Shown one piece after another: positions 35,918 to 48,900 of a stretch of DNA of 64,000 bases. The position numbers and the translations under genes were made by a program. This DNA is from Coniosporium tulheliwenetii (Eukaryota; Ascomycota; Dothideomycetes). The notes beneath the pieces were generated by a model. That model searched no databases, was not told where the DNA came from, and was given only the letters and a program-made list of their open reading frames with translations. The DNA lies in NCBI GenBank assembly GCA_030247845.1, contig JAPDRP010000010.1:186001-250000 (forward strand), written 5' to 3'. Numbering within the stretch: position 1 is the first letter of the stretch; the number at the start of each line of letters is the position of its first letter.

Positions 35918-38900
35918 ATGCAACATGAGTCCTGCAATGTCCCAGTGACAGCGTTGGCCTATCTCGGCAACTACCTCTTCACTGGCGAAGGCCAATTTCT
36001 TCACGTATATCACAGCTCAAAGCTGCTTTTCACAGTCCGTGTCTTTGAGAGTCAGCCGATTCATGATATAGCCTTTCAGCAATGCGCCGCTCAATCAAGC
36101 CATGTCCTTCTCTGGGGCGGTCGCCATGTGTGTGCTGCCCGCTTCAACACGCATCCAGAGCCGCATGTCAAACTTGGACGTGTTGTAAAAGTACAGGACT
36201 GGCTCCTAGATGTAGCCTTTCAGCCAAAAGTGGCTTCACAGCAAGAAACCTTAGATTCAACGCCGGTCAATGCACGCGCCGCTGCTGTTACTGCTCACAA
36301 TTCTTTACTTGACATAATCATCACGCAGCCCGAGGCCGTTGAGAATGCGCTCTGCGAAGATGGAGTGTAAGTTTGATCTTTACTATACACAATCCGGGAT
36401 ATTATTGCTGGCTTTCCCTGTCTCCGAATAGCTTTGACTGACCGAGGCTGAGGGACAGGGACAGAGATCGTGTCCGCCAGCTTTACATTGATCAGCGGTT
36501 TGGAAATAGCATCGCAAGAAACCCAACAGGCTATATGAGCGGTGAACTGAAGCTACAGAATCTGCCGTTGGAAGCACCGATTGGATACGGCATATTAGTG
36601 CATAAAGCAACCCTTTGCGCAAGGACATTTGTGCTCAGCACAATGGCTGCGATCTGCATCCCTCAGCCTCGTGAGGTCTTGTAACGGAGAAAGGCTAATA
36701 CTATCAATAGGCTGTCATTCTCTGGTAGCGAAGAATCTGCCCAGCTTGAGTCGCGCAGCATCCTATACTCAGCACATGTCCAGTGGCTCGACAACGGTCT
36801 CGTCTTGGTAGCTGCAGGCACGGCCTTCGGCGAGATTCTGGTGTGGTCCTGCGGCACTCGTGCTGAATCGCGAAGCACACAGCTGCATTACGTGTTTACC
36901 GGCCATGAAGGCTCCATATTTGGAGTTCGCCTCTCACCACCGATGACCGTTCCGGGATTTGCAACGCCTCTTCGCGTACTCGCCAGCTGCAGCGATGACC
37001 GAACTATTCGAATCTGGGATGTCACAGACATCAATGATCTTGTCTCGTTGAGCGGCCGGCAGCCAGTTCGGGATCCGCCACAGCTTCGTGAGACGGGTTT
37101 CGGATCAATGGTGCACTCCACCGATGCACCTTTGAACACGAAGCCCCTTGCGATTGCCTGGGGCCACGCTTCGAGAATATGGGGAATCCGCTTTCTGAGC
37201 CCTTCTACGGACGTTCACGATGATCATGTGTTGATGAACGTCCTCTCATACGGCGAGGACGCAACATGCCAAACTTGGCAGTTCAGGTGCATGAGTAACG
37301 AAGAATTCACGCACGTAGGCAATGATGACTATATGTTCACATTGGAGCATACCGGCACCCATGCATATCATTCTGGGAAGAACATCTGGTCGGCTGAGGC
37401 TTGTGAACACACCGCTGGGCCGTGTAAAATTACAACCGGAGCAGCCGATGGTCAAATCATTACTTACCCGGCCACTGCAGAAAGACAAGGCATGTTTAAG
37501 AGTGACTCCCTGCATGTAGAGCAATCTATGGACGACATATCTCGGATCCTTGACCAACCTTTCTTTGATGGTACCTATACCCCCTCATCAGTCCTAGATT
37601 CTGGGCGGCCATCCTATGTAATGGAGCACAGCACGTCTTTTCGAAGTTACGCTTTCCTGGGGAAAGATTCGCTTCTTGTTATTACCAACACAGGTGTCGT
37701 GTTGCTTGCAAAGCACGCGAAAATTGCGGACAACGAGTCCAGCGTTACGCATTCGGAACCGCTGCAGTGGAAGATGATAGACCAACCTCGTGGCCTTCAG
37801 GGTTACTCTGTTGCTACCGCTGCGAAGAGCCAGGACAGTGCGACCGCTTTCTTTGCCGGCACAAATGGCGTCGTGTATTGTTACAATCAACAGTGTGCCG
37901 ATGTCCCAGTCGTTGCAAGGGCCCAGGGTAAAATCGCCGCGATCTTCGCTGAGATGTTAGAGTCAAAAGATCCTTCCGAGGCAAGAACGTGAGTACAGTA
38001 CTGTCCTATAAGGATTATCCAGCACTGACCTCGACAAACCAGACGTCAACAGACCTTTAGCTTGTTAATCACCTTGGTAGGATCATCCACAGCACATCAC
38101 TATACTGTAGCCATGCTGCCAGGTGGAGAGGTTTCACTACAGCGCAGCATCCCTATATCGTTACCCTCCGGTTTCATTGTCACAAGCTTTGTCAATCCGA
38201 CCTTCATCGATGGTGAGGAGCACATATTCCTTGGTGGCAGGAACGGCTCTGTAGCCATCTTCAGTATCAGCTCTCAGCTCGATCCAGACATGAATGGTTC
38301 GACGTTGAGCGCAACCTATATCCGAACCCTCGAACGAACACATGCAAAAGAAACGGTCACGGCCATGCTTTGGGTTCCGGCAACCTCTTCGGATCACACC
38401 AGTTTCGGCTGGCTCCTCTCCGTTGGCCGCGATGGCAGCTGCGCCATGCTTCACTTCTCGCGTGACGACGCGGAACCTTCGTTGGTACATAAACTAGACT
38501 TGCCGTTTGGACCAAACATCGAAGGGATTTACCTCGACGCAACGAGCAATGATCTCATGGTGTACGGTTTCAGTGGCAAGCAGTTCGTACTCTATAACGC
38601 GAGCTTGGAGCGAGAAATCTGGACGATTGAATGCGGAGGGGCGCACCGGGTGTGGGCCTTCCACCCTACATGTGATCCCGGAGATCCTAGTATACAGGGA
38701 GGCGCTTTCGTCTGGACAAAGGCTGGCAAGATGAACGTCTTCTCGAAGCATACCCCATCTCACCAAATCATCCGACAAGGTGGTCACGGCCGCGAGATCA
38801 AGGCCCTAGCTGTCAGTCCGTCCGGAGGTGCATGCGGCCAGCTCGTCGCAACTGGAGCCGAGGATACGGACATCAGACTCTTCCGATATGAGACCTCATC

Positions 38901-40016
38901 TCAGATGTTCCGTTGTCTTAGGATCCTCCGAAAGCACGTCACTGGTATTCAGCACCTGCAGTGGTCCGATGATGGCAGGTTCCTCTTCAGCAGCGGCGGT
39001 TTCGAGGAATTCCTCGTATGGAGAGTCCGCAGTGTACCGGTGCTCGGTATCGGCGTCGTTTGCGAAGCGGTTTGCCCGCCAGAGAGCGAGCTGGCTGATT
39101 TGCGGATCACGCACTTCACCGCACGGAGCGTACATGCTTCTGAAGAGGGAAGTCGAAGGACCGACGCTTTTGTTACTGGCATGATGTACTCGGACTCTAC
39201 CGTACGAGTAAGTGCCGAGGATTGAAGCGTGACTTCAGAGACCAGTTCTGACGATTGCAGATTTACTGCTATACATCTTGCGCCACATCAAAGACATGGA
39301 TCCTGCTCCTTATGGGCAATTACCTAACTTCCTGTCTTACCCAATCAGCTTTTCTCTCCCTAGGCGACGAGGACACTTTGTTAACAGCAGGCACCGACGG
39401 GCACATAGCCCTCTGGTCACTACCCGGCCAGCTGTTCAGCAGTCAGCCTAGGCCAACCGTCCCCGAAAGCCCTGTGGTGCAAGAAGGGCATCCACCAAAT
39501 ACAGTCGAATGGCACACGCGGACCAAGATCCACCAAAGCACCATCAAGGCGCTGACGCAGCACCAACTCTCCCCAGACTCGGTTCTAGTCGTCACTGGCG
39601 GTGACGACAACGCGCTGGCATTCACCCTGCTCCGTTGGAACGGGAGTGCCGAGGAAGCTGAAATGCACACGTCTACGCTGCTTGTTCCGCGCGCACATGC
39701 CTCTGCTGTCACGGCGCTGGCATTGATCCCGGACTCAGATTCATCCCGCGAAGATGGGACCGAGACTCGCTTCACGGTGGTATCGTCGAGCAATGACCAG
39801 CGTATCAAGGTCTGGGAGGTCATGATCAACAATGGGGCGACGAGCATCGACGGTGTGCAAGTCAGGAGAGTAGCCAATGTTCCCACAGCCGTCGCCGATG
39901 TCTCGTCTCTTCATATCCTGGAGGATGGTAATGAGGGGGACGGCAGTGCAAGGAGACGCATCATTGTTTGCGGAGTGGGGATGGATATATGGCGGTTCTC
40001 ACCACATAAGGTTTAA
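35918..40016 (+). CDS. RTT10: WD-repeat protein WDR6/RTT10 (Trm7 partner)
   Basis: In yeast this protein (Rtt10/Trm734) works with methyltransferase Trm7 to 2'-O-methylate the tRNA wobble position 34. The start is the ATG at 35918 (MQHESCNVPVTALAYLGNYLFTGEG). Exon 1 ends at 36366. A small exon may lie between 36367 and 36710, and its borders are uncertain. Later exons are 36711-37988, 38043-39207 and 39261-40016, joined in phase by introns of 54 and 53 bases. The protein is about 1200 residues. Repeat blocks include SAHVQWLDNGLVLVAAGTAFGEILVW, FTGHEGSIFGVRLSP, LASCSDDRTIRIWDV, SYGEDATCQTW, GGHGREIKALAVSP, VATGAEDTDIRLF, LLTAGTDGHIALW and VSSSNDQRIKVWEV. The order and length fit WDR6 rather than a short WD40 protein. 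No homopolymer break is needed in the later exons. Confidence 0.85.
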
Positions 40017-40398
40017 GGGGAAAGTATACCAGCTCAGGACGTATAGTTTGGAAACATTCTAAATGACGTTAAGGCGGCGGATGCAGGCTGATGGGTTCAG
40101 GCAGTAGAGGATGCGCAGCAAGTTTTCGTTGACTGTGCCCACTCTATTTACATGACATACCTGGTGAGATAGGAGAAGCAGCAGAAACGAACTGCTTACC
40201 TATACACGCCTATATATATCGGTGCGACATTCATACCTAGGTACCATGAAGGTGTTAGGAGTTGCAAGCGCTCCCGCCATCGTCATCCGTCATCCCACTT
40301 GATCCAAGCTTCCTGACATCTCGAGCTACAATATTATATCAACTACCTCCACCATGATGCTCTTCCAAAGCCTCACATAACCCAATCTCTCGCCCGAT
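40017..40398. other. Intergenic spacer
   Basis: This 382-base tandem spacer should carry the RTC5 promoter. Its last part is C/T- and A-rich without a gene. Confidence 0.4.
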
Positions 40399-42297
40399 AT
40401 GGGCCAAACCCACTCCTCCGCTCCGCCACCCTCAATCGACGCCCTCCACCACCGCCTAACCGCCCGCTTCGCAAAAGCCTGCTACACCCCACTGGAGCTC
40501 TACATCTTCAACCGGGTCTTCAACTCGCTAGCCGAGTCCTCTTCCGGCGTCAAATACTGGAGCGAAGCGACACTATGCCGCTTCCTCGAGCTTCCGGACG
40601 CGCTGGCGGGCGTGGGGCAGGTCCTGTTCCAGATGTGTGGATACCTTGGCGCGTTTCCGTTTCCGAGCCGCGCGCCGGCGATTCTGGAGAGGGAGGCGCT
40701 GCTTAGGGTTGTCACGGTGATGACGGAGAGGGATGGAAGGGTGCTGAAGAGGGGAAGAGGAGTTGGTGGGCGGAGATCTATCGGAGCTTGGCGGTTTATG
40801 AGAGGGTGGTGGAGAAGGGCGGCGGTGCTAGTGGGGAGAAGATGGAGGTGATGGAAAGGCGGCAGAGGGAGGATATACCGGGTTCGCGGTGGATGAACCG
40901 GGTGATGAAGAGGATGAGCAGGAAGATGATGACCTGGTGCTTGCGGCGCTCAATTCGATGGACGCCGCGGACGCGTTCAAGCAGGGGGAGAAGAGCAGTG
41001 CGAGGCACTCCATGATACCAAGCGACAATCTCCTCAAGCTTATACAGCTGCTGCTCCTGGTGGCCCCGATGGATGCGCAGGAGAGTCTGTCGACATTTGC
41101 AGTGGACCTGTCAGAACATCGAATAGCACGCCTCAGGCGGACAGCCAAAGCAGTACTGTCATCATTCGGAGTGGATCATTCTCCAGGCATCAACTTCAAG
41201 ACCTTTCTTGCCGTCGTTTCTACTTCAATGCCTTATCTTTTCAACAGCCTTACGCCACTGTTCGAACACTTCCTCTTCGCCAAAGACTTTGACCTCTCCA
41301 AACGCAAAGCCTCAACCACGTCCGTAGCATCAGAGCCGCCTTCCACACCTCCCTTAGTACCGCCCTCCACATCCTCAAGCCAACCGCCTGCACCACCACG
41401 ACAGCCTCTCCTACCTTCCTCAACAGCCGAAATTCTCACCCTGCCCCTCCTATGTCAACTCTCCTTCTTCATCCCAGGCGCCACCCTCTTCCGGCGGCTC
41501 CAACCCCTCTACTCCGGCGGCACCGACGGCTTCAGTCTCGGCAGCTTCGAGAAGAAAGTCCTCAACTGGCCGGGCCCCTCCATCCTACTCGTCTCCGGCA
41601 GCCTTCTCTCCCCGCACGGAGACTCAACGAGCGAACGCAACTTCCTCGACACCCTGCCGCTCAAACGGCTGCCCAACAGCACCAGCTCCGCCTCCGCCAC
41701 CATCATCTACGGCGCCTACATCCCCGTCCCCTGGAAGCCCACCCACCGAACCTGTTTCTCCGACAGCGCAACCCTTCTCTTCCAGCTCGCACCCACCCAC
41801 GACGTCTTCCACGCCTCCCCCACACACACAGACTACGCCTACTTCAACAAGCCGCCGACCCTCCCCGCGGGGCTGGGCTTCGGCTCTCCGATCCCGTACC
41901 AGACACCCTCGTCCTCCTCACACGCGGCCGTCTCAGACAAACCCCTGAATCTCGGCCCAGTGTCCCTACACATCAACGCCGCGCTCGAGTTCGCGGTGTT
42001 TACGCACTTGGCTTCGCCGAGTGATGCCTCGTTTGTACCGTCCAGGCTGCCGGGGAGGCGGGACAGGGACTTTCAGGACCGCTTTGCGGTCGAGAGTCTG
42101 GAGGTTTGGGGCTGTGGGGGGATGCGGAGGCGGAGGAGCAGAGGAAACGGTGGGCGTGGGAGGAGAGGGAGGCGGAGGCCCGCAGGAGGATTAATTTGGG
42201 GACGGGGGATGTGGAGGCGGATAGGGAGTTGTTAAGATTGGCAGGGTTGATTGGGGGACAGGGGAGGGATAGTGGGGAGTATGGGGTGAGGCCTTAG
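40399..42297 (+). CDS. RTC5: TLDc-domain protein RTC5 (restriction of telomere capping 5)
   Basis: The start is the ATG at 40399. MGQTHSSAPP has Gly2 and Ser6, fitting N-myristoylation. The N-terminal half reads LHHRLTARFAKACYTPLELYIFNRVFNSLAE, YWSEATLCRFLELPDALAGVG and ILEREALLRVVTVMTER. The C-terminal TLDc domain includes ILTLPLLCQLSFFIPGATLFRRLQPLYSGGTDGFSLGSFE, ILLVSGSLL, YGAYIPVPWKP, LLFQLAPTHDVF and LEFAVFTH. It ends EEREAEARRRINLGTGDVEADRELL. These match RTC5 as I recall it. The yeast protein is reported at the vacuole and linked to V-ATPase disassembly. Three single-base losses near 40755, 40870 and 42112 (G runs) explain all frame changes and give 633 residues. No intron is needed. 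Confidence 0.88.
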
Positions 42298-42824
42298 GGA
42301 GCTGGATGATGGCTGTCAGGAGGAAGGGAGGACAAGGACTGGACGCCTGTGTGGTGGTGCGATGGAATGGATCCGGTACAGGGGGCAATGTGATGGAGTA
42401 AAGGGATCTAGATTGCAAGCATCTAGGTAGGTGGGGGAGTTGGTACCATGCAGAGTCTTCTATCTGATGAAATGTTCATTTACGATGCTGCCGCATTAAG
42501 CAGCGAGCCGACACTGCTCAGAAATGACTTGACAAGTGATTGACGGATGCAGGTGAGGTGCTGGCAGAACGGTTGCAGCATGGCGGAGCGGAGCGGGTAT
42601 CGGAGCGGACACCCGCCCGCCGCAAACTGCACCCTCGTCCACACCCCATATACAAGCTCACCAGCATTACCCACAACGCAGAGCGCACAGCAACACCATT
42701 CTATAACCTCTCACCCACCTTCGCGCATCACTATAGTCAGCGACATCACCCCACCTCGCCACCTTAACCCCTTCGAACCACACCCACCCTCCGCAGACCC
42801 AATAACCAACCGCCAACCGCAACG
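42298..42824. other. Intergenic spacer with CT-rich leader
   Basis: 527 bases before bL36m. The part from about 42690 is strongly C-rich (CCACCTTCGCGC, CACCCCACCTCGCC), as in many fungal leaders. No gene is seen. Confidence 0.4.
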
Positions 42825-43489
42825 ATGCTCCCCCGGCCCACCCTCCTCTCCTACCTAACGCCGCTTCGCCGAATCCTTCTCTCGTCTTCCTCCCGCTGCC
42901 TCATGACACGAAGCAGTACAACCGGTGTTGTGGCGCAGCAGCGGAGTTTCCAGACCGCGACAACAGCATGGCGGAGTATGAGCTTTATGGCTAGACGACC
43001 AACTACGGCAGCCGCATCGGTGGAGACAGTGAGGAGTATTGGACAGGTCAGGGGGATGAAGGTTTGTGCTCCCCGTTCGCTTCATTATCCCTCTCCACGC
43101 CAGCTTTGGAAAGAAGATCGAGGACGCGGAGAACGGACGGGGGCGTAGTGGATACACAGCGCATGTGGTTGATGAGTAGGCTCCGGGAGGGAAAACTTGT
43201 CAACACTGTTGCGTAGCAACTGGAGACGCTCCATTACCAACAATTCAGGAAAAAATGACAGATGAGTCACGAGGGGAAACAGGGCGAAGCTAACATCTCC
43301 CCCTCAGGTCCGCAGCTCCGTCAAAAAACTCTGCGACGGCTGCAAGAGCGTGCGACGAAAGGGCGGGAAGTACGTCTACATCATCTGCAGCAAGAACCCG
43401 AAGCATAAGCAGAGGTGAGTTTCGCCCCCAAGATTCTCGCCGCACGACTGTAGGATTATCTGGCTGACGGGTGGGATAGGCAGGGATAG
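42825..43489 (+). CDS. RTC6: Mitochondrial ribosomal protein bL36m
   Basis: Exons are 42825-43061, 43308-43414 and 43480-43489, with introns of 246 and 65 bases. The product is 117 residues. Exon 1 encodes a long Ser/Arg/Thr-rich leader typical of mitochondrial targeting (MLPRPTLLSYLTPLRRILLS). The mature part begins at VRGMK and continues VRSSVKKLCDGCKSVRRKGG, then KYVYIICSKNPKHKQRQG. The two Cys of CDGC, the Cys of IICSK and the His of PKHKQ form the zinc-ribbon set of bL36. The last exon supplies only part of one codon plus Gln, Gly and the stop, giving the invariant KQRQG end. It belongs to the mitochondrial large ribosomal subunit. Yeast calls this protein Rtc6. Confidence 0.95.
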
Positions 43490-43861
43490 TATGGTCCTAA
43501 AGCGGGAGTGGGATGGGTGGGATGCGTTGGGTGTGTGGCTTAATGCATGGAGATGGAGAGGACTGGGCCTGGCGCATGGCTGGTTTGTGCGTGTACAACC
43601 ATGTCCGATGTATTTCGACGGATGTACGCTACACTAGATCTGCCCCATTTCAACAGCGAAGCCATTCGCTGAAATATGGATTGTTATACGTGAATCAAAT
43701 CCGTATCCCGTACGTTGAACTCGGACTCCAGGAGATTCTCCTCAAAGGCGCCAGGCTGCACAAGACGAGCCTCAATGAAACGATCACAATCCAAGCCTCC
43801 GGGAAAAATCTTAGCTCTTCCATGAGCGTATGAAGCGAACTAACACATTATCTAGTAAATA
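43490..43861. other. Convergent intergenic spacer
   Basis: 372 bases between the 3' ends of bL36m (+) and the DUF2985 gene (-). A short frame at 43513-43833 has no motif. I see nothing else. Confidence 0.4.
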
Positions 43862-45844
43862 TTACGACCCATCGCTCTTCTCCCCTTCCCCCTCCTGGCC
43901 CTTCTTCACAATACTCAGACCCCTCGTCTTCTTCATCTTCTCCATCGCCTCCTCCGTAACCGCTTGTCTAAACATCTCCTCCCTAACCTCCTTCTTCCGT
44001 GTCCTCCGATCCCCAATCGATATGAGCACGCCCCCATGATATTGCACGTGATCGAGCAGCTCAGAATCACAGCCGTCAGCGCCTTCGGCCGGACTTTGTA
44101 GTAGATGCCCCACGTGGTCCCGGCTAGCGCCATCTGGAACAGCGAGTGGCAGTCCAGCAACACGACGACGGCGATTAGCAGCTTGAGCGGGAAGGCGTAG
44201 TGCGTGGGCGTCTCGTGCGGTTTGTAGAACGTATGCGAAGCCGCGAACTTGGATTGATGGTGCTTAAACTTCTGCTGCTGCTCAGGCGTCAACACAACCT
44301 CCTCCTCATCAGCAGTATTCTGCGGCTCGGGCTTGGCAGCCTCGACATCCACGTCGACGGAGGCGTCGGTGGGGGCACGGGGAGGTCATTGTGGTCCTCG
44401 AGTTTGGGCAAGCCGCGTTTCTTGCGCAGACGCCAGGTTAGCCGGTGGTAGTGCGCGATGAAGATCATGTGGTAGGTGTCGACGGCGCGGAAGGGGCGAG
44501 CCCGATGCCCATGACGGCGAAGAGGGCGACGAGGATTTGGTCGCAGATTTCGATGTAGTAGGCTTGGCGGCCGCCGACGTAGATCCAGCCTGGAAGGGAA
44601 TTAGTCAACTGAGGTTGGAGTCTTCTACGAAGAAATTTGCGGCGGATGAAGTGCACTTGAATGGGATTGTAGTCGTACCGATAATGAACAGCACCCAGGC
44701 CGTGCCCCAGAAGGTGATGAGGACTGAGTAGATGGTGACAAAGGCACCAAGCGCTACATAATGTCAGCCAGTAAACCCTAGAGATCCGCGATTGTTTCAC
44801 TCACGTGTCTTTACATATTTCCCAAAGCCCCGCAAACCCCGCTTGAACTTGGCCTTCCGGGAATGAAGGAGATGCCGAACGTAGTCATTAAGTTCCGCTT
44901 TGTCGAGCTCAGTCCAGCCCTCAAGCTTCACGCCATGAGGCAAGACCGCGTAGTTGTGACCCTCGGATGTCCCACTCAAGTGTGATTTGATGGTGTTTAG
45001 AGAGAGTGCGGTGTTTGAGCGGGCGAGCGGAGCAAGATCGTTAAGCGCAACTGATGCGGCTTCATCATCTCCTTGTTGGCGCGCCTCAAGTACGTCTCTA
45101 GCGCTGTCGCCTTGATCGGAAGGTGCCGCTCTCACTGATTCCGCCTTTGCTGTCTCCGCTCTTGTGGTCTCTGCTCTTGGAGCGGTGGTAGGACGTCTTG
45201 ATAGATTGTACGTTGAGGTGCGGTTCAGGTATCGACCCAGATACGGCACGAAAAGCGAATTTTGAACGTTGTTGAGCGTGGTAAGGGTAGAAACCTCCGG
45301 ATCTGCCTTCCGTCAGCTGAGGCTTCAAGGTAACGTAGGGGTAACACTTACCGACCAGGTCCAACAAATCAACAATCTCATTCTCGTATTCATTCGCCAA
45401 TCTCCCCCTATTGGCTGGTGTCGCTGGTCCCCCTAAATTCCATGATCTCGCACCGCGCAAGCGACCGACAGACCTCTGAGGTCGTGGTGCGGGTTGTGGT
45501 AAATCAAGACCTCCAGCCGCGTTCTCCTCCTGCAAGGGAGTCATGTGTGACGCAGCCGTCCTCTGTCTCCTCAAGTCAGGTTGGCGAACCGGCTGTGCTT
45601 GTCCCCGCTGAGGGTCCGAGAAACTCCGCCGACGCCCTTTGTACTCGCCATCATTACTGGCATCACCGAAGTCGTGGGCTTGTATATGAGGTACTCCAGA
45701 TGCTGACGGCAATCTGTGGATGCGCAGACACGGCGCGGGCGGATATTGAGGAGCGGATGGCGTTTGCGGTGGCCGATTTGAGGGAGTTACTGCAGGGTTG
45801 GTATGGCCGTTGGCTCGGGAAGTGGATTGGGAGAAGTAGTCCAT
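43862..45844 (-). CDS. Fungal integral membrane protein, DUF2985 family
   Basis: The start is the ATG at 45842-45844 (MDYFSQSTSRANG). Exons are 45352-45844, 44805-45302, 44679-44753 and 43862-44589, with introns of 49, 51 and 89 bases. Three missing bases in C runs near 44500, 44385 and 44035 give about 598 residues with closed phase. The N-terminal third is disordered and Ser/Pro/Arg-rich. The conserved membrane part reads LEGWTELDKAELNDYVRHLLHSRKAKFKRGLRGFGKYVKTPLGAFV, TIYSVLITFWGTAWVLFIIGWIYVGG, YYIEICDQILVALFAVMGIGLAPFRAVDTYHM and PLKLLIAVVVLLDCHSLFQMALAG. A last membrane segment sits near IYYKVRPKALTAVILSCSITCNIMG, and a charged tail follows. I know the family as DUF2985. Its function is not known to me. 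Confidence 0.82.
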
Positions 45845-46487
45845 GGGGCGTGTGGGTGGGTGGTTGTGGTTAACAGGCGTGTAAAGTTTACTGAGTTCAT
45901 GCACCTGGGAGTTATGTTTAGGGCTGAACCGAACGGTCCGCTCCGCTGTCTTGGCTTCCAGGTTGCGAGCAATCCGATGAGACGGGGACGGAGATAATTA
46001 GCAATTCAGCATCTAAGGGAATCTGGAATGCTCGTCTTGCAATAACAAAGAGCAGCAAGGTATACCCCGATGCAGATGCCACGCCTATAACATTCTGCCC
46101 TTCCAACAACTATGAGGCGACGAGTCCAACGGTCGTTAGTCCCTAAGAAAATGCTTGAACGAGGTTTGACGTCTTGTTACCTCCGTAGACTGAGTGTGAT
46201 AGGGAACTAGTAACAGTCTTCTCCAGTTTGAGGAGGCGAGCGTTTGGAGCGGTAGGTGGTGCTCTTCATGCCGGACGACGTTCTTCGCGAAACGTGTTTC
46301 TCTCCAAAGTGAATCCTCTAGGCCTTGCTCTTTGCATCTGCAGTCAAACCCTAGCGTCATTAGGTAGGAATCTGGAGGTGCTAGCATGTACATATCTCCA
46401 ATATGTCCATGCCGTGCTTGAGTACACACATTCGATGTACATATCATACAAATAGACCAACTTTTCTTCCTTCCCCCTGTTCCAGTC
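45845..46487. other. Intergenic region
   Basis: 643 bases between the DUF2985 start (-) and the 3' end of SSADH (-). It should contain the DUF2985 promoter. No gene or repeat is visible. Confidence 0.4.
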
Positions 46488-48323
46488 CTATGAGCCCTGC
46501 AACGGCTGACCCATACCACCAAGCGTGATCGTCTTGATGGTCAGATACTCCTCAATACCGTACTTGCTGCCCTCCCTGCCGAAACCACTCCACTTCACAC
46601 CACCGAACGGCGCCGCCGGATCGCTAATCAAGCCGGTATTGATGCCCACCATACCAACCTCCAACGCCTCCGCCACGCGGTAGCACCTCTGCAGATCTCT
46701 GCTAAAGAAGTATCCGGCCAACCCAACATCCGCATCATTAGCATTCTTCACAACCTCCGCCTCCGTCTCGAACTTGAACAGCCCTGCCACCGGCCCAAAC
46801 GTCTCTTCATGCGCCAACTGCATGTCAGTCGTCATATCCCTAATAACCGTCGGCTGGAAGAAGTTCTCGCCCAGATCCGGCATCTTCTGCCCGCCAATCA
46901 ACACCTTCGCGCCCTGCTGCTCCGCATCCCTCACATGCTTCTCGACCTTGCTGACCGCGCGGTCATGGATCAGCGGGCCGTGCGTCACACCCTCCTCGTA
47001 CCCGCCGCCGACCTTGAACCCCTTGACCTTCTCGGTGAAGGCCTCGGCGAACTCGTCGTAGATACCGCTCTGGACATAGATCCTATTCGCGCAGACGCAG
47101 GTCTGGCCGCTGGAGCGGAACTTCGAGGTAATGGCGCCCGTGACGGCGGTGTCGAGATCGGCGTCGTCGAAGATGATGAAGGGCGCGTTGCCGCCCAGCT
47201 CGAAACTTAGCTTCTTGAGCGTGTCGGCCGATTGCTTCATGAGGAGCTTGCCGACGCCTGTTGAGCCGGTGAAGGAGACTTTGCGGACGGTGTTGGATGA
47301 GGTGATGGTGGAGCCGACTTCGGCGGTGTTTTGGAGAGCGGTGATGAAGTTTACGACGCCTTTGGGGATTCCGGCACGGTGGGCGAGCTCGGCGAGCGCG
47401 GCGGCGGTGAAGGGGGTCTCGCCGGGGGATTTGGCGACCACGGTGCAGCCGGCTGCGAGCGCGGGGCCGATCTTGCGGGTTATCATTGCGGCGGGAAAGT
47501 TCCATCTGGAGTGGTTCACTCGTCAGCATTTTACTGCTAGCGTGTAGATGCTCGATGTGTAAAGACAACAGAAGGGAGGGGTGGTGTGACGAGGGTCTCA
47601 ACGTACGGCGTAATCAGTCCACAAACCCCAACCGGCTCCTTAATGGTAAACACCCTGTTCCCCGGAATGCTCGCCGCGATCGTATCGCCATAGACCCTCG
47701 GCGCCTCCTCCGCAAACCACTCGAAGAAGTTCGCCGCGTACGTGACCTCGCCCTTGGCGTCTGCAAACGGCTTCCCGTTCTCCCACGTTATGAGCTTCGC
47801 CAGGTCCTCCGCGTTGTCCACCATCAACTGGTACCATTTCCGCAGCATCCGCGACCGCTCACGGCCGGTTGTCTTGCGGAAGGAGGAGCGCCGCGGCGGC
47901 GGCGGAGATGGCGGCTTCGGTGTCTTCTTTGTTCATCTCAGGCATGGTGCCGATTACTTTTCCTGTGGACGGGTCTGGGACGGTCTATTAGACTTGTGGA
48001 CATGGCGTGGGTTGGAAAGCGCATACCTGTGACCTCGAAGGTCTTGCCCGATTTTGCGTCTATCCATTCTCCATTTACGTAGGCTTGCGACTTCAAGAGA
48101 GATTGGTCGTTGAGCTACAGGTGTAACCACGCGTTAGCAGGCGTTCGAATAGAATCCACTCGCTGTGACAAGCTTCGGCGAGCCCAAGAACTGAGCAACG
48201 TAGACTTACAGGGGGGACGCTGTGACCCATGGCGTATGATCTCGATATCAATCTGGGTAAGTAACTTCTCTGGAAATGCGACCTGTATGCTGTTCTGGCT
48301 GTAAATGCGATCAGAGGCCTCAT
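46488..48323 (-). CDS. Succinate-semialdehyde dehydrogenase, mitochondrial
   Basis: This enzyme oxidises succinate semialdehyde to succinate, the last step of the GABA shunt. Exons are 48210-48323, 48027-48114, 47607-47974 and 46488-47505, with introns of 95, 52 and 101 bases. Two missing bases in C/T runs near 47890 close the frame for 529 residues. The N terminus MRPLIAFTARTAYRSHFQRS then YLPRLISRSYA is Arg/Ser-rich with no acidic residue, as in mitochondrial presequences. An in-frame ATG at MGHSVPP could give a cytosolic form. Landmarks are YVNGEWIDAKSGKTFEV, GLITPWNFPAAMITRKIGPA, FTGSTGVGKLLM, catalytic Glu in FELGGNAP, catalytic Cys in SGQTCVCANR and FGGVKWSGFGREGSKYG. The last three are typical of the GabD/UGA2 group. 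It is divergent from PBDC1. Confidence 0.92.
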
Positions 48324-48900
48324 AGCGGAAGGCCGGATGGATATATGTGACGGAAGGGTAGCCTCGGTCAAAGTTGGGAATTACAATTACTCGGATTTCC
48401 GCTAATAACGCAACGGGTATTCTTTAAATCAATTGGCCCAGCGCTGTTGAGTGGGGTAGAAGTCGCGGGGAAACGCGATGACGTTTGAAGTTGCTCGCGC
48501 TTCTGCTGCAGGAACGCTGCGAGAGCACCCTACTGACAAAGATGGAGGACAATCTTTGGGCGCAAACACTGTTGCTAAAGCCGCGGGTGCGCGTCCCGAC
48601 CGGCTGTGAGCTCTACTGCGAGAGTACATCTCGTCGGGACAGAAATCTTAAGCCTCATCGGGCGTGAGTGAGGATGTGTAGATTAATAGTTATAGGAGTG
48701 CCTCAGGTATGGAGAGACTCGGCTGAAACTCGGCATCGGCTTGTGACGTTTTGGAGATCGTTCCAGAAACCTTTTGCTCAAGTCGGGAGTCCAAATAATA
48801 TCTATTGAAGATCGAATAACTTGCTTCCATAAGTTCTGAGGAATATCTATCGCTGTGCTTCCAAGCCTCCAGATCTATAACGAGTCACTATCCATCCAAC
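48324..48900. promoter_or_regulatory. Shared divergent promoter, SSADH and PBDC1
   Basis: 577 bases separate two start codons that face away from each other, so both promoters lie here. No open frame with features of a gene is present, and I cannot name specific sites. Confidence 0.4.
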
